Shown: positions 47,990 through 60,592, counted from the first letter of the stretch. The stretch is 64,000 bases of DNA from Caprella mutica (GCA_947561585.1 CANNZV010001047.1:1-64000); one strand, 5' to 3'. The notes: generated from the letters alone by a model not told the origin. Translations and numbers: made by a program.

Positions 47990-48314
47990 TATAACCACTC
48001 GATGGGGCTAACTCCACTCGATGGGGCTAACTCCACTCGATGGGGCTTACTCCACTCGATGGGGCTAACTCTACTCGATGGGGCTAACTCCACTCGATGG
48101 GGCTAACTCCACTCGATGGGGCTAACTCTACTCGATGGGGCTAACTCCACTCGATGGAGCTAACTCCGCTCGATGGGGCTTACTCCACTCGATGGGGCTA
48201 ACTCCACTCGATGGGGCTAACTCCACTCGATGGGGCTAACTCCACTCGATGGGGCTTACTCCACTCGATGGGGCTAACTCCACTCGATGGGGCTAACTTC
48301 ACTCGATGGGGCTC
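47990..48314. repeat. 19-bp minisatellite
   Basis: About 17 copies of CTCCACTCGATGGGGCTAA. One variant, GGGGCTTAC, recurs at about 48044, 48177 and 48253. The array starts about 40 bases outside the right end of the foldback-like element. Confidence 0.95.
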
Positions 48315-48423
48315 ACAAATTCCACTTCCCCGCTCTAATTCAATCAGAGAAAACTTTCCATCGTCCTTCCGGTTCTGTTGAATGAAATAATCCAGTCAAT
48401 AAAAGGACGGAAAGAAAGGAGAA

Positions 48424-48694
48424 GAAATGCAGCCTGAGGACCTGAACAAAGTACAGCCCGAGGGCATGAACAAATGCAGCCTGAGGGCCTGAACAAAATG
48501 CAGCCGAGGGCCTGAACAAAATGAAGCCTGAGGGCCTGAACAAAATGCAGCCCGAGGGCCTGAACAAAATGAAGCCTGAGGGCCTGAACAAAATGCAGCC
48601 CGAGGGCCTGAACAAAATGCAGCCCGAGGGCCTGAACAAAATGCAGCCCGAGGGCCTGAACAAAATGCAGCCTGAGGGCCTGAACAAAATGCAG
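48424..48694. repeat. 24-bp minisatellite
   Basis: About 11 copies of a 24-bp unit, CCTGAACAAAATGCAGCCCG plus AGGG. The first three units are diverged or shortened. It is eight codons long, so plus and minus frames (94-122 codons) stay open; the plus frame has a 30-residue non-repeat tail that I do not recognise. Confidence 0.94.
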
Positions 48695-49365
48695 TCGCAC
48701 GAACAGTTTCAATTAATGCCTCTGAAAAGATTTAGAAAGTCTCACTGTGACGTTAAAGGCAAGGAAATGACTGTAAGAATTCTACACAGAGTGATATCCA
48801 ACTGAATACAGAGAGGTAACGTAGGGAAATTACACAGTAGGGTGACGTACTCAGTACTCGCAAAGTGGTGCTAGTATCATAACTCATGTTAGGTCATTCA
48901 GAAATGTGTCAAGGTCAGGTTGGTTCATGACCTGTGCTATCACCCACTTTCCTAGCACTAAGAGTGTCTGTGTACTGCAATGTTCCCTGATATCAAATGA
49001 AACTAAAGTAACTCATGTTAGTTAGTGGTTCTATTAAAAACAGTTAACAATATAATGAATGGTAAAGATAAAAAATTGAAATTGAAGCAGTTTGTCTTTT
49101 AGAAAATCATAATATACCTACCGAGACCCACTTTCCGAGAACTGTAATTGTCCGAATACTTTGACTTCTCCCTACCAAACAAGTTAATGTTAACACTAGT
49201 TCTCCCTACCAAACACGTTAAAGTTAACACTAGTTCTCCCTACCAAACACGTTAATGTTAACACTAGTCTTCCTTACAGCCTAAAGGGCCATACACACGC
49301 AGGGTTTTTTAAGTCTTTCCACAAGACTTTTGGCTAAGCTCCTCCTACTTTTTCCACAAGACTTT
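48695..49365. other. Unique DNA with small direct repeats
   Basis: 49185-49268 holds two to three copies of a ~40-bp unit with GTTAACACTAGTTCTCCCTA. At 48909-48932 AGGTCA faces TGACCT across 10 bases. 48845-48870 (CAGTACTCGCAAAGTGG) resembles 52737-52753 (CAGTACTCGGAAAGTGG), so a further dispersed repeat may exist. Confidence 0.5.
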
Positions 49366-49490
49366 TGAATCATATAAGAAAATACGTTATAATTATTATT
49401 TGTTTTAGTTGGTATCCATGATACCTACAGATATCATGGATACCAACTAAAATAAATTTATAATTATATTGTTTTTTCTTTTACAATTCA
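49366..49490. mobile_element. Palindromic MITE-like repeat
   Basis: The centre is a perfect 21-bp stem: TTTTAGTTGGTATCCATGAT plus A (49403-49423) against its complement at 49432-49452, across an 8-base loop. Weaker inverse similarity reaches out to about 49366 and 49490 (TTTTGAATCATATAAGAAAA against its partner). The centre matches that of the 24.2-kb palindrome. Confidence 0.82.
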
Positions 49491-51819
49491 AAAGTAAAAC
49501 AGCCCCTAACTCTGCATTGACTCAACTGGATTATCACCAGCCAGTTGCTCGATACCAAAGTATCTGTATTGCGTTATCGATGAACCGTTCAGATTTACCG
49601 TGCGAGATATAATCACCTGATAACTGGACACGATATCGGTAATCGATGACCAGAGATTTATCGAGCATAGCATGTCAGATTATTATTGGATCTTGAAATA
49701 AAGAATCTGGTAATAAGCAAACGGGGAAGAAGAGGAAGAAAATTAAAACAGGTGCAATTACATGGGAACAAAGTAAAATAATACAATAATTAGATTTAAA
49801 TAGATAATAAAAAACAGAGTGATTGAAAAACAAGTGACACAATTCATTTGTTAAAATACATAAAAAAATTGAAAACAGAAAATTTTGAAGGTTTTTCTAT
49901 ATTTTTTTTTTTTTTAACTTATACTTTTAAAAATTATATATTTTTAAATTATATCCCCACAATTTTGCTAGAAAATGTCGTGCCCTTTTTATGGTCTGTC
50001 TCGTAACTTTCTACAGACGAGACGAAAGTAGAAGTTTCACCCTAGCCACTGTTCTTAGTTCAGGCGTCTCTTTGCTTGCTTAGTACTTAGATGTGAATAA
50101 GTTATTATAGCGCTATAAAGACATGATGCCATCAGCTGTCTCCTATCACTTGGTTCTTATTATTTAGATAAAGATTACGAGTACAACTTGCACTGTGATT
50201 ACTGAGCGATATTGAAGATCAGAATTTCTATTTTCAATCGTGGAAGATTTGCAATTCGTATTATTTTTACAGATAATGGAGTAAATTATGTTGCATGAAT
50301 AATGTTAGAGAACATGTGTTCAACATGTCGAACATGTGTTCAACATGTCGAACATGTGTTCAACATGTTCAAGAGAAAAAATATGTACAGCATAAGCAAA
50401 TATCTAACAGTGAATTAAATAATTTTCTATACATATAACATCATTGCTATTTATTATTCATTTTCCTCTAACGTCAATTGTTTCACATTTCTTAAATTTA
50501 TTTAGGAAAACCATTCGTACTAATTGACGAAATTAAAATTAATATTTGACGGATTGTATTACAAATATTATTAATTGTATATATTTCTTAGTGAGGAAGT
50601 TGAACGTGAAAACAAATGAAATGCAATGTATTTTATTGTGTATCGGATTAACCTCTCCTGAAGTCTATTAAAAGAGTTGAATCCTTTAAAATCAGAAGCT
50701 AATCCTATCACAGAGTGTAATAGCTTTTGACAAATCATTGCAATAATATTTTTAGGGAATTAAACTGGTGATTAAAAAGATTTAACAGTTAATCGTTAAA
50801 CAAACAGGTTTTGATACTTATTCAAGTGACGAAATATTATCACAATAACGATAAAGATTAACAGCATTTAATCAACTAACAATTGGTTCACAGTTTACGT
50901 TATAAGTAGTACAAGTTAATGTTTTTTTAGTAAGTTATAACCTTATGCCAGAAATTTACCTACACCATGGGTAAGAACTGCACCACTTAAATAAATACTT
51001 TTTTAGCAAGGTAATTTTTTTTCTTCCTACCTTGTACAAAACCACAAAGTAACTATTTAACTATTCCTACTTTACTTTTATCCCTCAAGTTTTTAACTTA
51101 TATGGGATTGCTCCTTTTATACCTTTGACATTATATGTAATTTACTTTATCTGTAAGTTTAATAAATTATAATAAAAAACCTACCTTAAATATTTTTTTA
51201 AATACCGACTTGACTATATTTTTAAGAACGGTGCTGTCTCCACAATTAATATTTATTTTAATAATAACATATTGATATTTCTATGCTATTTTCAATTGGC
51301 ATATGTAATAGTCACTCTACCCCACAGCAATTCACATCCAGTGCATCTCTGTCTTTAATTTCTTATGACTTTTGAACTCAATGATAAGAAGTGTCGATCT
51401 AATGAAGTAAAAAGAGATCTATTCACTGAACTTTTGGATGTAAAACTTGCTAACGAGTTCACCCTCTCAGAGTCACGTCCCTAGAAAATAATCACCTTAT
51501 ATATTTTCAAACATTTCTTTGAATTGAAATTAATTACATTGAATTAAATCATTTTATCGAGCTTTTGGTGGTTGCATGTGTTACCTGAAATAAATTATAC
51601 TAGTAAATCGTTGACCTCATTATTCAGTATACTTCTATATCATGCATTTTGATTTTAAAAATCCTGAAAGTCGCTAACTTAAGATGTACACAAATTTTTA
51701 AAATATTTTAAGATGGCAATTACTATTTCTATTTATTTGGTTTAATTAAAGATTAATATTTTTTTTCAAGACTGGTTAAAATAATGACTGAAATTAATAG
51801 AAAGAAGATGTAGGTACTA
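49491..51819. other. AT-rich DNA, no gene recognised
   Basis: Three copies of the 20-bp palindromic unit GAACATGTGTTCAACATGTC lie at 50310-50371. The remaining 2.2 kb shows no long frame and no element end. Confidence 0.55.
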
Positions 51820-52248
51820 CAATAGAGTTCCTCATTTCTGAACAGTCCGTACATTTTTTATTCCATAAATAATGTACTCGGTGAAAGGAAAAAGTAAAAT
51901 AAAATCATGCACAAGCACATATTTTATACGGAAAAAGAATACCTTTTTCCTGTGATATAATTAAATTTTTCCCGTTTTATATAATCTCGAATTTTTTGAC
52001 GTAATGTTAAGGAAATTCATTTTCTTTTGCTCCAATCAATATTTCCATATCAGTGGCCATTACATTACGGTTAATTTTATTGTATAATATGATAGTAATC
52101 TAAAAAAAGAAGGTTACAATTAATTTTTAAAACAAAATCACCACTTTTCTAATGAAATAAAAGTCCATAAATTTGTTTTCAATAAATATGTGTTCATAAT
52201 TTAGGATAGTCATTTAATTTAGTTTTCTATAATTCAGGAGTCCTACTG
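51820..52248. mobile_element. Pogo/Tigger-like MITE, copy 1
   Basis: The left end CAATAGAGTTCCTCATTTCTG follows a TA. The right end, reverse-complemented, reads CAGTAGGACTCCTGAATTA. Both are close to the CAGTAGAnTCC ends typical of pogo/Tigger elements. It carries AATGTACTCGG after the left end and AATATGTGTTCATAATTTAGG before the right end. At 429 bp there is no transposase. The second copy at 57.7 kb has the same ends and internal blocks. The right-hand TA duplication is not clean. Confidence 0.65.
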
Positions 52249-53209
52249 ATTATTAAAACTAACATCATTTATTTAAAACACATGATATGATATATCCAAT
52301 AGCCTCTAATTAATTAGTTCAATCATTTTACAGCATTTTATACATTCTACCTCCTATAAATCACCCCAATTTACTCCCTTTCAACACTGCTAATAAAGAT
52401 CATTTTTATGGACTTCTGATCAAACTTATCTCGTGGAAATTAAAGATGCACGATATTAAAATCATGGCCCCAACTTTACCTCTCCAATCAGGAGTCAAAC
52501 CTCCAAAAAATCCAATGAAAGTTTAATCGTGAAATTTGAAGAAAAATCTTCAGGCTATTTCCGTAGGTGTAAAAACTGAGGCTGATTTTTAATTTCCTAA
52601 ATGGGAGTTAACATTGGAAAACATAAAATATCGTTAATCTTCAATACAATATTTAAAAACGTTGGTTAAGTACCTTGTTATAGGTATATAGATGAATTGT
52701 GGAGGGGAACGTACGTAGTACTTCTCTGACACTCGCAGTACTCGGAAAGTGGGCATTAACGTAAATCATAATAAGTCAGTTAGAAATTTCTACAGATTGG
52801 TTTATGATTTAATTTTCCCTCCACATTCAGAGTACAGCGTCATTCCTCCAGATGAAAATAACGGCCCATTTTGCCTGCTCGGTGAACTGAATGGAGTAGA
52901 AAAAGTTACCAATCGCAGTCTTGTTGAAATTAATGGTGCATGAGTGACTAGTTTAACATTTCAAGCTGTAGTGGCTCCCAGAATAGCAAAAATAAAGTAT
53001 TACATCCATTTTTGCGATTATTATCAAGCAATTGTCATTACCAACTACTGGATGCAACAAATAACTTTTCAAGAATTTTCCTCAGTTATTTTCGTATTAT
53101 TGAAGATTCGAATTTAAAAATAGCTTTTCTATTCTCATTCCTTTGTTCAAAACTGCTAAATGTATGAACGAGAATATTTCAAATACAGAAGTGGAAAACA
53201 TATAATGAG
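52249..53209. other. AT-rich DNA, one short frame
   Basis: A 64-codon plus frame at 52749-52943 overlaps a segment resembling 48.85 kb, so it is more likely dispersed repeat than gene. Confidence 0.45.
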
Positions 53210-53540
53210 GTATGAGTGACACTGCTAATAGTGTGGTGCACTGTACTAGTGTATGAGTGACACTGCTAATAGTGTGGTGCACTGTACTAGTGTATGTGTG
53301 ACATTGCTAATAGTGTGGTGCATTGTACTAGTGTATGAATGACATTGCTAATAGTGTGGTGCACTGTACTAGTGTATGAATGACACTGCTAATAGTGTGG
53401 TGCATTGTACTAGTGTATGAATGACATTGCTAATAGTGTGGTGCACTGTACTGGTGTATGAATGACACTGCTAATAGTGTGGTGCATTGTACTAGTGTAT
53501 GAATGACACTGCTAATAGTGTGGTGCACTGTACTAGTGTT
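53210..53540. repeat. 41-bp minisatellite
   Basis: Eight copies of a 41-bp unit (GTATGAATGACACTGCTAAT then AGTGTGGTGCACTGTACTAG and T). Two variable sites (gacac/gacat and gcact/gcatt) alternate along the array. Frames of 61-64 codons overlapping it are artefacts. Confidence 0.95.
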
Positions 53541-54187
53541 TCAAAGTGCACTCATCAATGGTACTCTCACGTCTGCAGAAAATCTGTCAATGAAATGATC
53601 ACATTTCCTCTCATTCTTTCCCACATTCATAGCTTTCCATGCATAGTGGTTAGTGTCAGTCAATTTACTTGTCCATTTATAAATAGTTATTAGTTAGAAT
53701 GGGAATAGAAATATCCGGCATAATTTGGTGAACTATTATTAATTTACAGTATATTAAATATCAATACTATACTTTTACGTAATATTTAGATATAATTTTA
53801 TTCAAGGAAGGTAATAAGAATGCTATAAGAACGTACTCTGTATATTAGTATTAAAAGAATAATCCTGGCAATAATCAAGACATTTCGTTTCGAATGTATT
53901 TGCTTAATTAAAGTGGTTATCAGATACACTCATATAAACTGGTGCGAAACTGCTTCGGTTTCATGGATTTCGAGGAATCAATTTCAGGAATTCTAATCGG
54001 AATCTCTGCACAAACGAACGAACACACTCTAACACGCCTACTTAATTCTAGACAGGAATGAGAAAATAGTAAGTAATGCGAGAAATGAAGACTGCTGTTA
54101 CATTAATTTTATAAAAATACAGTCAATTAGTCATCAACGTATGTTTTCGTAAACTGTTTTCATTTTTTTTCTAGAAGACAATTAGTT
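53541..54187. other. AT-rich DNA, nothing recognised
   Basis: No gene or element end seen in about 650 bases. Confidence 0.5.
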
Positions 54188-54350
54188 TATTTAGTAGGTG
54201 TTTAACATCTGTTTGGGAAGCAAAGGCCATATCGCTACCGTGAAAGTCAAGAAAATATACAAGGGACTGGAAGAAACAGTCTGAAAGGAAAGTGGCTCCA
54301 TGAACAAAGTACGCTATCCTACAAAACTGCAAGTAGCGTTAAAAAATGAT
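54188..54350 (+). repeat. Dispersed SINE-like repeat, copy 2
   Basis: TTTAGTAGGTGTTTAACATC, then CAAAGGCCATATCGCTACCG, then ACAAGGGACTGGAAG, then a tail CTATCCTACAAAACTGCAAG with TAGCGTTAAAAA. Its tail matches 55.97 kb and its head matches 41.27 kb. Confidence 0.65.
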
Positions 54351-55084
54351 AAACATTGAAAAAATGAAAAAGACAATTCATGATTCGAATTACAACAGTA
54401 CGTCATCCCCCTCTCTTCCATTCACCACAGACAGCTTCAGGATAGAGCCCCTGGAGATCTTCTGAGAGATATCACAACTATTTAAATTAATAATAATTAC
54501 TAGAACCTTATACTACAAAGTGAATAAATCAGATAAAACAGGAATAAGGAAAACTTTATAATATGATAGTAGACAGAAATTCAGTGAAGATTATAATTAT
54601 GAACTAAATTATCATTATAAATCAGTGGAACAACTCTAATTATCTTTACCTTCTCATTTCTCTTCTCTCCCCTCTTTCCATTCAATTTTTTGCTCCCTCT
54701 CTCTTCCATATCTCCTCTCTCCTGTTATCTCTTCTCTCCCCTCTTTCCATTTAATTTTCTCCCCTCATCAATTATCTCTCTAGTTAGCTAAGTTTGGTGG
54801 AGTTAGTGAGCAAATCTGGAAACTTGAGAGATGAAGTGATAGTGATAGAGTATCACCTATCACTTGAGAGGTAGTGATAGAGTATCACCTATCACTTGAG
54901 AGATGAAGTGATAATGATAGAGTATCACTATCACTATTATCTGACAAAAAATAATTAATTTAGTCTCTATATCACTGGCGTTAAAATTTAGAACGGAGGA
55001 AATATGAAAAAAGTTGTTTTATTAACCATTTCCTTTTTTTCATCACATTTTCGAAGTCGCCACAATGTTCTACAGTGTATTTAT
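54351..55084. other. AT-rich DNA with small imperfect repeats
   Basis: 54640-54770 has CTCTTCTCTCCCCTCTTTCC repeats. 54829-54935 has three copies of a ~34-bp unit in which AGTGATA and TATCACT can pair. Confidence 0.6.
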
Positions 55085-55593
55085 CAGAACTAAAGTACAC
55101 AGCTCACACAGAACTAAAGTACACAGCCCACACAGAACTAAAGTACACAGCTCACACAGAACTAAAGTACACAGTTCACACAGAACTAAAGTACACAGTT
55201 CACACAGAACTAAAGTACACAGCTCACACAGAATAAAGTACACAGCTCACACAGAACTAAAGTACACAGCCCACACAGAACTAAAGTACACAGCTCACAC
55301 AGAACTAAAGTACACAGTTCACACAGAACTAAAGTACACAGCTCACACAGAACTAAAGTACACAGCTCACACAGAACTAAAGTACACAGTTCACACAGAA
55401 CTAAAGTACACAGCTCACACAGAATAAAGTACACAGCTCACACAGAACTAAAGTACACAGCTCACACAGAACTAAAGTACACAGCTCACACAGAACTAAA
55501 GTACACAGTTCACACAGAACTAAAGTACACAGCTCACACAGAACTAAAGTACACAGCTCACACAGAATAAAGTACACAGCTCACACAGAACTA
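55085..55593. repeat. 24-bp minisatellite
   Basis: About 21 copies of a 24-bp unit, ACAGAACTAAAGTACACAGC plus TCAC. A 22-bp variant lacking CT (agaataaag) recurs at about 55230, 55420 and 55568, roughly every eight units, hinting at a higher-order block. The variant shifts frame, which is why the frame reads differently before and after it. Confidence 0.95.
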
Positions 55594-55784
55594 ATCACTG
55601 CACCATGTCGCATTTCTAAGCATTCTTCAGATTAGTTTTCTCTCTTCCAATAAGTCCACGGATTGATCCCAGAAAGTTTGAAGCAGACCAAAACTTTCAA
55701 TCAAGGAACATCAGAATTTGAAATTCTTGAACTAAGTACATATAATTAAAAATCAATGACAAATGAATGTTGATATTAGACTAA
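55594..55784. other. Short unique AT-rich spacer
   Basis: Nothing recognised. Confidence 0.5.
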
Positions 55785-55995
55785 TTTTTTTATAGGGACC
55801 AAAGGCTGACGTCAAAAGGAAATTAAATACAGTGAATTCGAATAAGCAGCGGCACTCACGGATGGAAGAGAAAAATGAAGAGGTGATAGTAAATGAAGCC
55901 TACGAGTCTACCTAACACAAAAATCTAAGACCTCGTAGTTGAAGAGCATAACCTCAGCGCTATCCTCTAAAACTGCAAGAAGTGTTAAAAGTAAT
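55785..55995 (+). repeat. Dispersed SINE-like repeat, copy 3
   Basis: Contains GGCTGACGTCAAAAGGAAATT near the start, matching 41.3 kb, and GCGCTATCCTCTAAAACTGC with AAGAAGTGTTAAAA at the end, matching 54.3 kb. The middle has about 100 bases not present in the other copies. Confidence 0.62.
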
Positions 55996-56859
55996 ATTAT
56001 AATAAATACTAAATAGTGACAAGCAAGAACATTAGGACTAATAATTAAAGCGTTAGGTCACACTGAGTGTTAGTCTCCTCTCAGGTCACGGTAGAGAGGT
56101 AGGCTTTCGAAAATTGAATTCATTGCTCAAATCCTACGAACTACAAACTTAGGAACGCAAACTAATTTTCTTTTGTTCTAAAAAAGGAGAAAACTTCCAG
56201 AGAATGACTGGAGGAAGTACGGAAACTTCAAAGAAATTATTCTTCGTTAGTTAAGCTGGAAATATGGGTATTTATTTGGTTATTTCGAAGTCAAGGTTCA
56301 TTCATTCCACAGGGAATTTAAAAGAAATACACACAGAAAAAGATAGTACAATTCTTCTATAAAAATTTAGTCATTAACTGGATGCTCTTGGAACCAGAAA
56401 AGCTACTTGGTGCGAAGTATAAAGTACTGATGTATATTTAATTGTACGATGTCGAACACACACAAAGTTAGCATTAACCTGTTAAACAAACTTACAATTA
56501 TTAACTTTTTTAAACATTTGACAGAGAAATCTAGCCACGCACAGTATTTCTATTTCTAAAGTGACAGTTCACGATGTTTCTCATGTAAAATTCACACCAA
56601 GGTACTAACTGAGAAAGCTCATCTCTCAATTGTACAAAAATAGCATTCGATTTGGAACCTCATCTGCCATTTCCTAATACTCTGGATATTGACTTCGATT
56701 CCCACCTGCCAATCTGTTATCTTCATCAGCTTCAAAATTGCATCTGCAATGGGGAGGAAATCAGAGCCACCTACAGAAATACAAGACCAAATCACCACCA
56801 ACGATCTACAATGAGTCTAATGGAATTGAAATTGGTAATCTGCAGTGAATCGAGGCCTC
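55996..56859. other. AT-rich DNA, nothing firm
   Basis: Frames of 60 and 85 codons overlap on opposite strands at 56619-56909. Neither is recognisable, and the plus one runs into the next array. Confidence 0.45.
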
Positions 56860-57450
56860 ATCATCTAGAGTGTCTGCAGGCCTCTCTATCTACGGTTCTA
56901 CAGTCCTAATCAACTACGGTGTCTACAGGCCTCATCATCTACAGTATCTACAGGCCCCATCATCTATAGTATCTACAGGCCTCATCATCTATAGTGTCTA
57001 CAGGCCCCATCATCTACAGTATCTACAGGCCTCATCATCTATAGTGTCTACAGGCCCCATCATCTACAGTATCTAAAGGCCTCATCATCTACAGTGTCTA
57101 CAGGCCTCTCTATCTACGATTCTACAGGCATCATCAACTACAGTATCTACAGGCCTCATCATCTATAGTGTCTACAGGCCCCATCATCTATAGTATCTAA
57201 AGGCCTCATCATCTAGTGTCTACAGGCCTCTCTATCTACGATTCTACAGGCATCATCAACTACAGTATCTACAGGCCTCATCATCTACAGTATCTGCAGG
57301 CCTCATCATCTACAGTATCTACAGGCCTCATCATCTATAGTGTCTACAGGCCTCATCATCTACAGTATCTGCAGGCCTCATCATCTACAGTGTCTTCATG
57401 CCTCTCTATCTACAGTGTCTTCAGGCCTCTCTATCTACAGTGTCTTGGTC
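56860..57450. repeat. 25-bp minisatellite
   Basis: About 23 copies of a 25-bp unit with CTACAGGCCTCATCATCTAC. Three copies carry CTCTATCTACGATTCTACAG instead and are spaced so that a block of about 130 bp (57088-57215) is repeated at 57215-57340. AGGCCT (a palindrome) is in most units. Plus frames of 68-98 codons are artefacts. Confidence 0.94.
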
Positions 57451-57680
57451 TAACTGATGGACGAAGACATATCAAGTTTGAATGTAACTACTGCAGTCTG
57501 CATCCAATTTGAACATACATTTGCATATCATTAATTCCTGGCATCTTCACGAGTTATTCACAATATTAAATTCCAGTAGAGACAGAGTCATGCGGCAACA
57601 AATCTAAACCCAAAGAAAAATTGCCCTCTGATTATGGAGGTTGAGAATTTACATCATACTTTTCGATATTGAAACCAATA

Positions 57681-58493
57681 CAGTAGAGTTCCTTAATTGT
57701 GGACAACTGATCACTCCGTAAATTTTGTATTCAACAAATGTGTATATTGTATTCCAAAAATGATGTACTCGGCGAAATAGAAATAATAGTTAAAATAGTA
57801 ATCTACGAAAAGAAAGTTACAATTAATTTTTCAACAAAAATCACAACTTTTCATTAAGGTCCGTTCTAGGTTGCAGAAAATGATTTTAAATAAATTTTTG
57901 GATCATTAATCTGCAAAACACATAAAATTAGTTTCAGAGAATATATTTCTATATGATTTTAAAGTCTTTTAACATATTTTAATAAATTTAATAATTGTAC
58001 GAGACACTAATATAGCGCTGAAGAAAAAGATTGTACACTCCTTGTATTTATTTTCAATTTGAATTTTATAAATAAACAATGCAAGTACGGCCTTTATTTT
58101 TAGATATAAATTATTTCTTAAAGTATATACACGTTTCTATAATAAGTTTCTCCAATTTTATACCTTCACAGAAATATTTAATATTAAATTGTTATAGGTA
58201 CCTACCTAGTTGACATCAAAATAAATGGTATGGAGTACTTTCTTTTACTTTGGACTACAGTTTTGATTACAAAAATCTTTAAATGCATATAAAATCGAAT
58301 AAATGCTATCAGATTGCATGGGGTTTGCAGCAAAATGAAAGAAACATTAGCCTCATAGATAAATATAATACAAATTTGCTTGCTGGGGACCTTTGATGAA
58401 ATACAAGTCTGTAAATTTTGTATTACACAAAAAATGTGTCCATGATTTAGTATAGTTCGTAAATTTTATATCCTGTATTTCAGGAGTCCTTAG
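57681..58493. mobile_element. Pogo/Tigger-like MITE, copy 2 (longer)
   Basis: Starts CAGTAGAGTTCCTTAATTG after a TA and ends near TTTCAGGAGTCCTTAGAG, the inverse of the start. Shares AATGATGTACTCGGCGAAA and GTTACAATTAATTTTTCAAC with the 51.8-kb copy, but is about twice as long. The extra AT-rich middle (about 57900-58370) holds no frame. Both ends are decayed. Confidence 0.6.
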
Positions 58494-58654
58494 AGTTTTA
58501 ATCTATAGTCTTTTAATTTATTCATTATCTGAGAGGGTTATGTTTCACATTGATGTTGTGGATAATGTTAGAAATATTGGAATATAATGTTACGAAGTAG
58601 CAGGGAATTACTAATTGGAAGATTCAATATGTTTGCATGGACAAAAACTAGAAC

Positions 58655-58860
58655 GGGCACTCGTAGAGCGCATGCCTTAGCCGCCGCTTCTAAATTACCT
58701 TATCATCCTCCCAAAATCGAATCAAATAGTTCAATGACTAATTGTTCCACCAGATTTCAGGCAATTTGGTTGAATACTTTTTGAGTTATGCGAATGATAA
58801 GATTACAAATAATTGAATTATGCCGACCGAAACATAACCTTCCGCAATTTGCTAAGGTAA
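58655..58860 (+). mobile_element. Dispersed AGGTCA-family repeat, short copy 4
   Basis: Starts GGGCACTCGTAGAGCGCATG and ends ACCTTCCGCAATTTGCTAAG with GT (58837-58858), a recognisable terminal hairpin. The receptor half-site clusters of the long copies are absent; the middle keeps only TTTCAGGCAATTTGGTTGAA and TACTTTTTGAGTTATGCG. A 65-codon frame overlaps it and is discounted. Confidence 0.78.
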
Positions 58861-60439
58861 CTAGTGTACTAACCAGGTTGATGGATTATTTTTCACAGCG
58901 AGCTATCCATTTTCCAACTAATCTATAACGCAGCCAAGAAGTGTGTTGCAAAAATGACTGTACATGCATATCGAAAGAGAGGCAGCTTGTTCGCGCTAAA
59001 AAATGATGACTTGAGTAGCGCAAAGAAAACTAGGACAGGAAAAAGGCGGGATGGGAAGAGGAGAAATTTTAAGGATAAAAATGGTTAGTGTATTATTTTA
59101 GTTTTCGCATATAAAGAAATGCAGTAGGGGAAGCTTCGTAATATTAATTTACTATCAGTATATAGTGGGGGAAATTGGTTAAACTCTGCTGAAGTTATTG
59201 ATACAATGAATATTATATACTTTCGATCAGACAATTCGAATCTGAAAAACTAATATTAATGATATACATGTTTATGCTGATTTTAATAGAAAAAGATTAA
59301 ATTTGGTATGTACCTAAGGTAGAAGTAAGGACCTAAGGGGTTAAATGATGCAGAATTGTTTCTTTATTTTAATTTCTTTAGATAGCATGTCAAACAGAGA
59401 AAAATCCTGAATTAATTGCATTCTAAACTGAATCCTCAAATGAATTAAATCCTAAATTCATTCTAATAAGTAAATCCTGAATTAGATCAAATCCTGAGTT
59501 TAAATCACTGATAACACAAACACATTTTTGTACTTTAAATTGTAGAATGAACGTTAAACACTTTACCATAACATTTCCTTAATCTTTTCAGTAGAATTTG
59601 TTGCAGTTGTCAATTAGTAACAGAAAATCACATAATTCAGGTACTACAAGAGATGAATAGTATTCCTATCGAAAAGATGTCATTGGTAGTAGGAATTCAT
59701 TGGTAGAAAGGTAGTGAAAAAGTGATGAGATATTTAAATGGACAATTGTTGCTTTTACATTCAGTTTATATTAATAAATTAGTTTATGTAAGTGATTCTG
59801 CTAGAAAATTATCATCTAAAAATAGGAGTAAAGCCAAATTAATGATTTGACTATCAATTCAGAATATACTAGTACCTAATCTCTCCAATTTCTAAGTGTT
59901 TTATAATGTTCACTATTTGAAATTGTTCGCATATATAATGACCTTATTATTGCAACAACCTATTTATGATATTGAAAGAATTTATCCCATTTTATTAAAC
60001 AAGAAATCATTCGTCATGATTATAGATTCATTTAAATACAAATGAATTGGTTAATGAAAATGAATGAGTCAAACAAATAACTTTTAAAAAACTGAATATT
60101 TAGTAAGACTGTATAAATAATAAACAATATAAAAAACACTTCATTTAATAAATAACATTCAATTAACTTTACCTTTATTAATTTCTTGAAAAATATGCAG
60201 TTATTTAACTGTTTCATTGTCCATTCCCGAAATATGAATGGAAACTTTTAAATGTGAAAATGCAACCCGTGAAATAGTTTGCCATAAAACGTACCAAAAT
60301 ACCTTTTCAAATGGCTAATATAATTCCGAATGAAATATAGAAACGCTCTAGAAAACTACAACCTTGAAATTCCACATACTTTATTTTTCTCTCTGTTACA
60401 ATTTCACGGTGTTGCCTTAAGAAAATGGAATATAGAGAT
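58861..60439. other. AT-rich DNA, nothing recognised
   Basis: 1.6 kb with only short unrelated frames. Confidence 0.5.
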
Positions 60440-60592
60440 GCATGAGAGAGTGTGATGCAGTGTGTGAGTGTGATACAGAGATGTGAGTGTGATACAGAGA
60501 TGTGAGTGTGATACAGAGATGTGAGTGTGTGATACTGATATGTGTGTATGATACAGATATGTATTTTTGTAATACAGATATGTGTAAGGGAG
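60440..60592. repeat. 19-bp minisatellite
   Basis: Seven to eight copies of GAGTGTGATACAGAGATGT, diverging to the right into TATGATACAGATATGT. The 100-codon minus frame across it is an artefact. Confidence 0.9.

Noticed and set aside
48521..48805. 94-codon plus frame with MQPEGLNK repeats and a unique tail
   Set aside because: The repeat is stop-free on both strands and the tail matches no family I know; too little to call a gene.
50310..50371. GAACATGTGTTC as a steroid-receptor palindrome
   Set aside because: The spacer is two bases instead of three, and the motif is part of a small tandem repeat.
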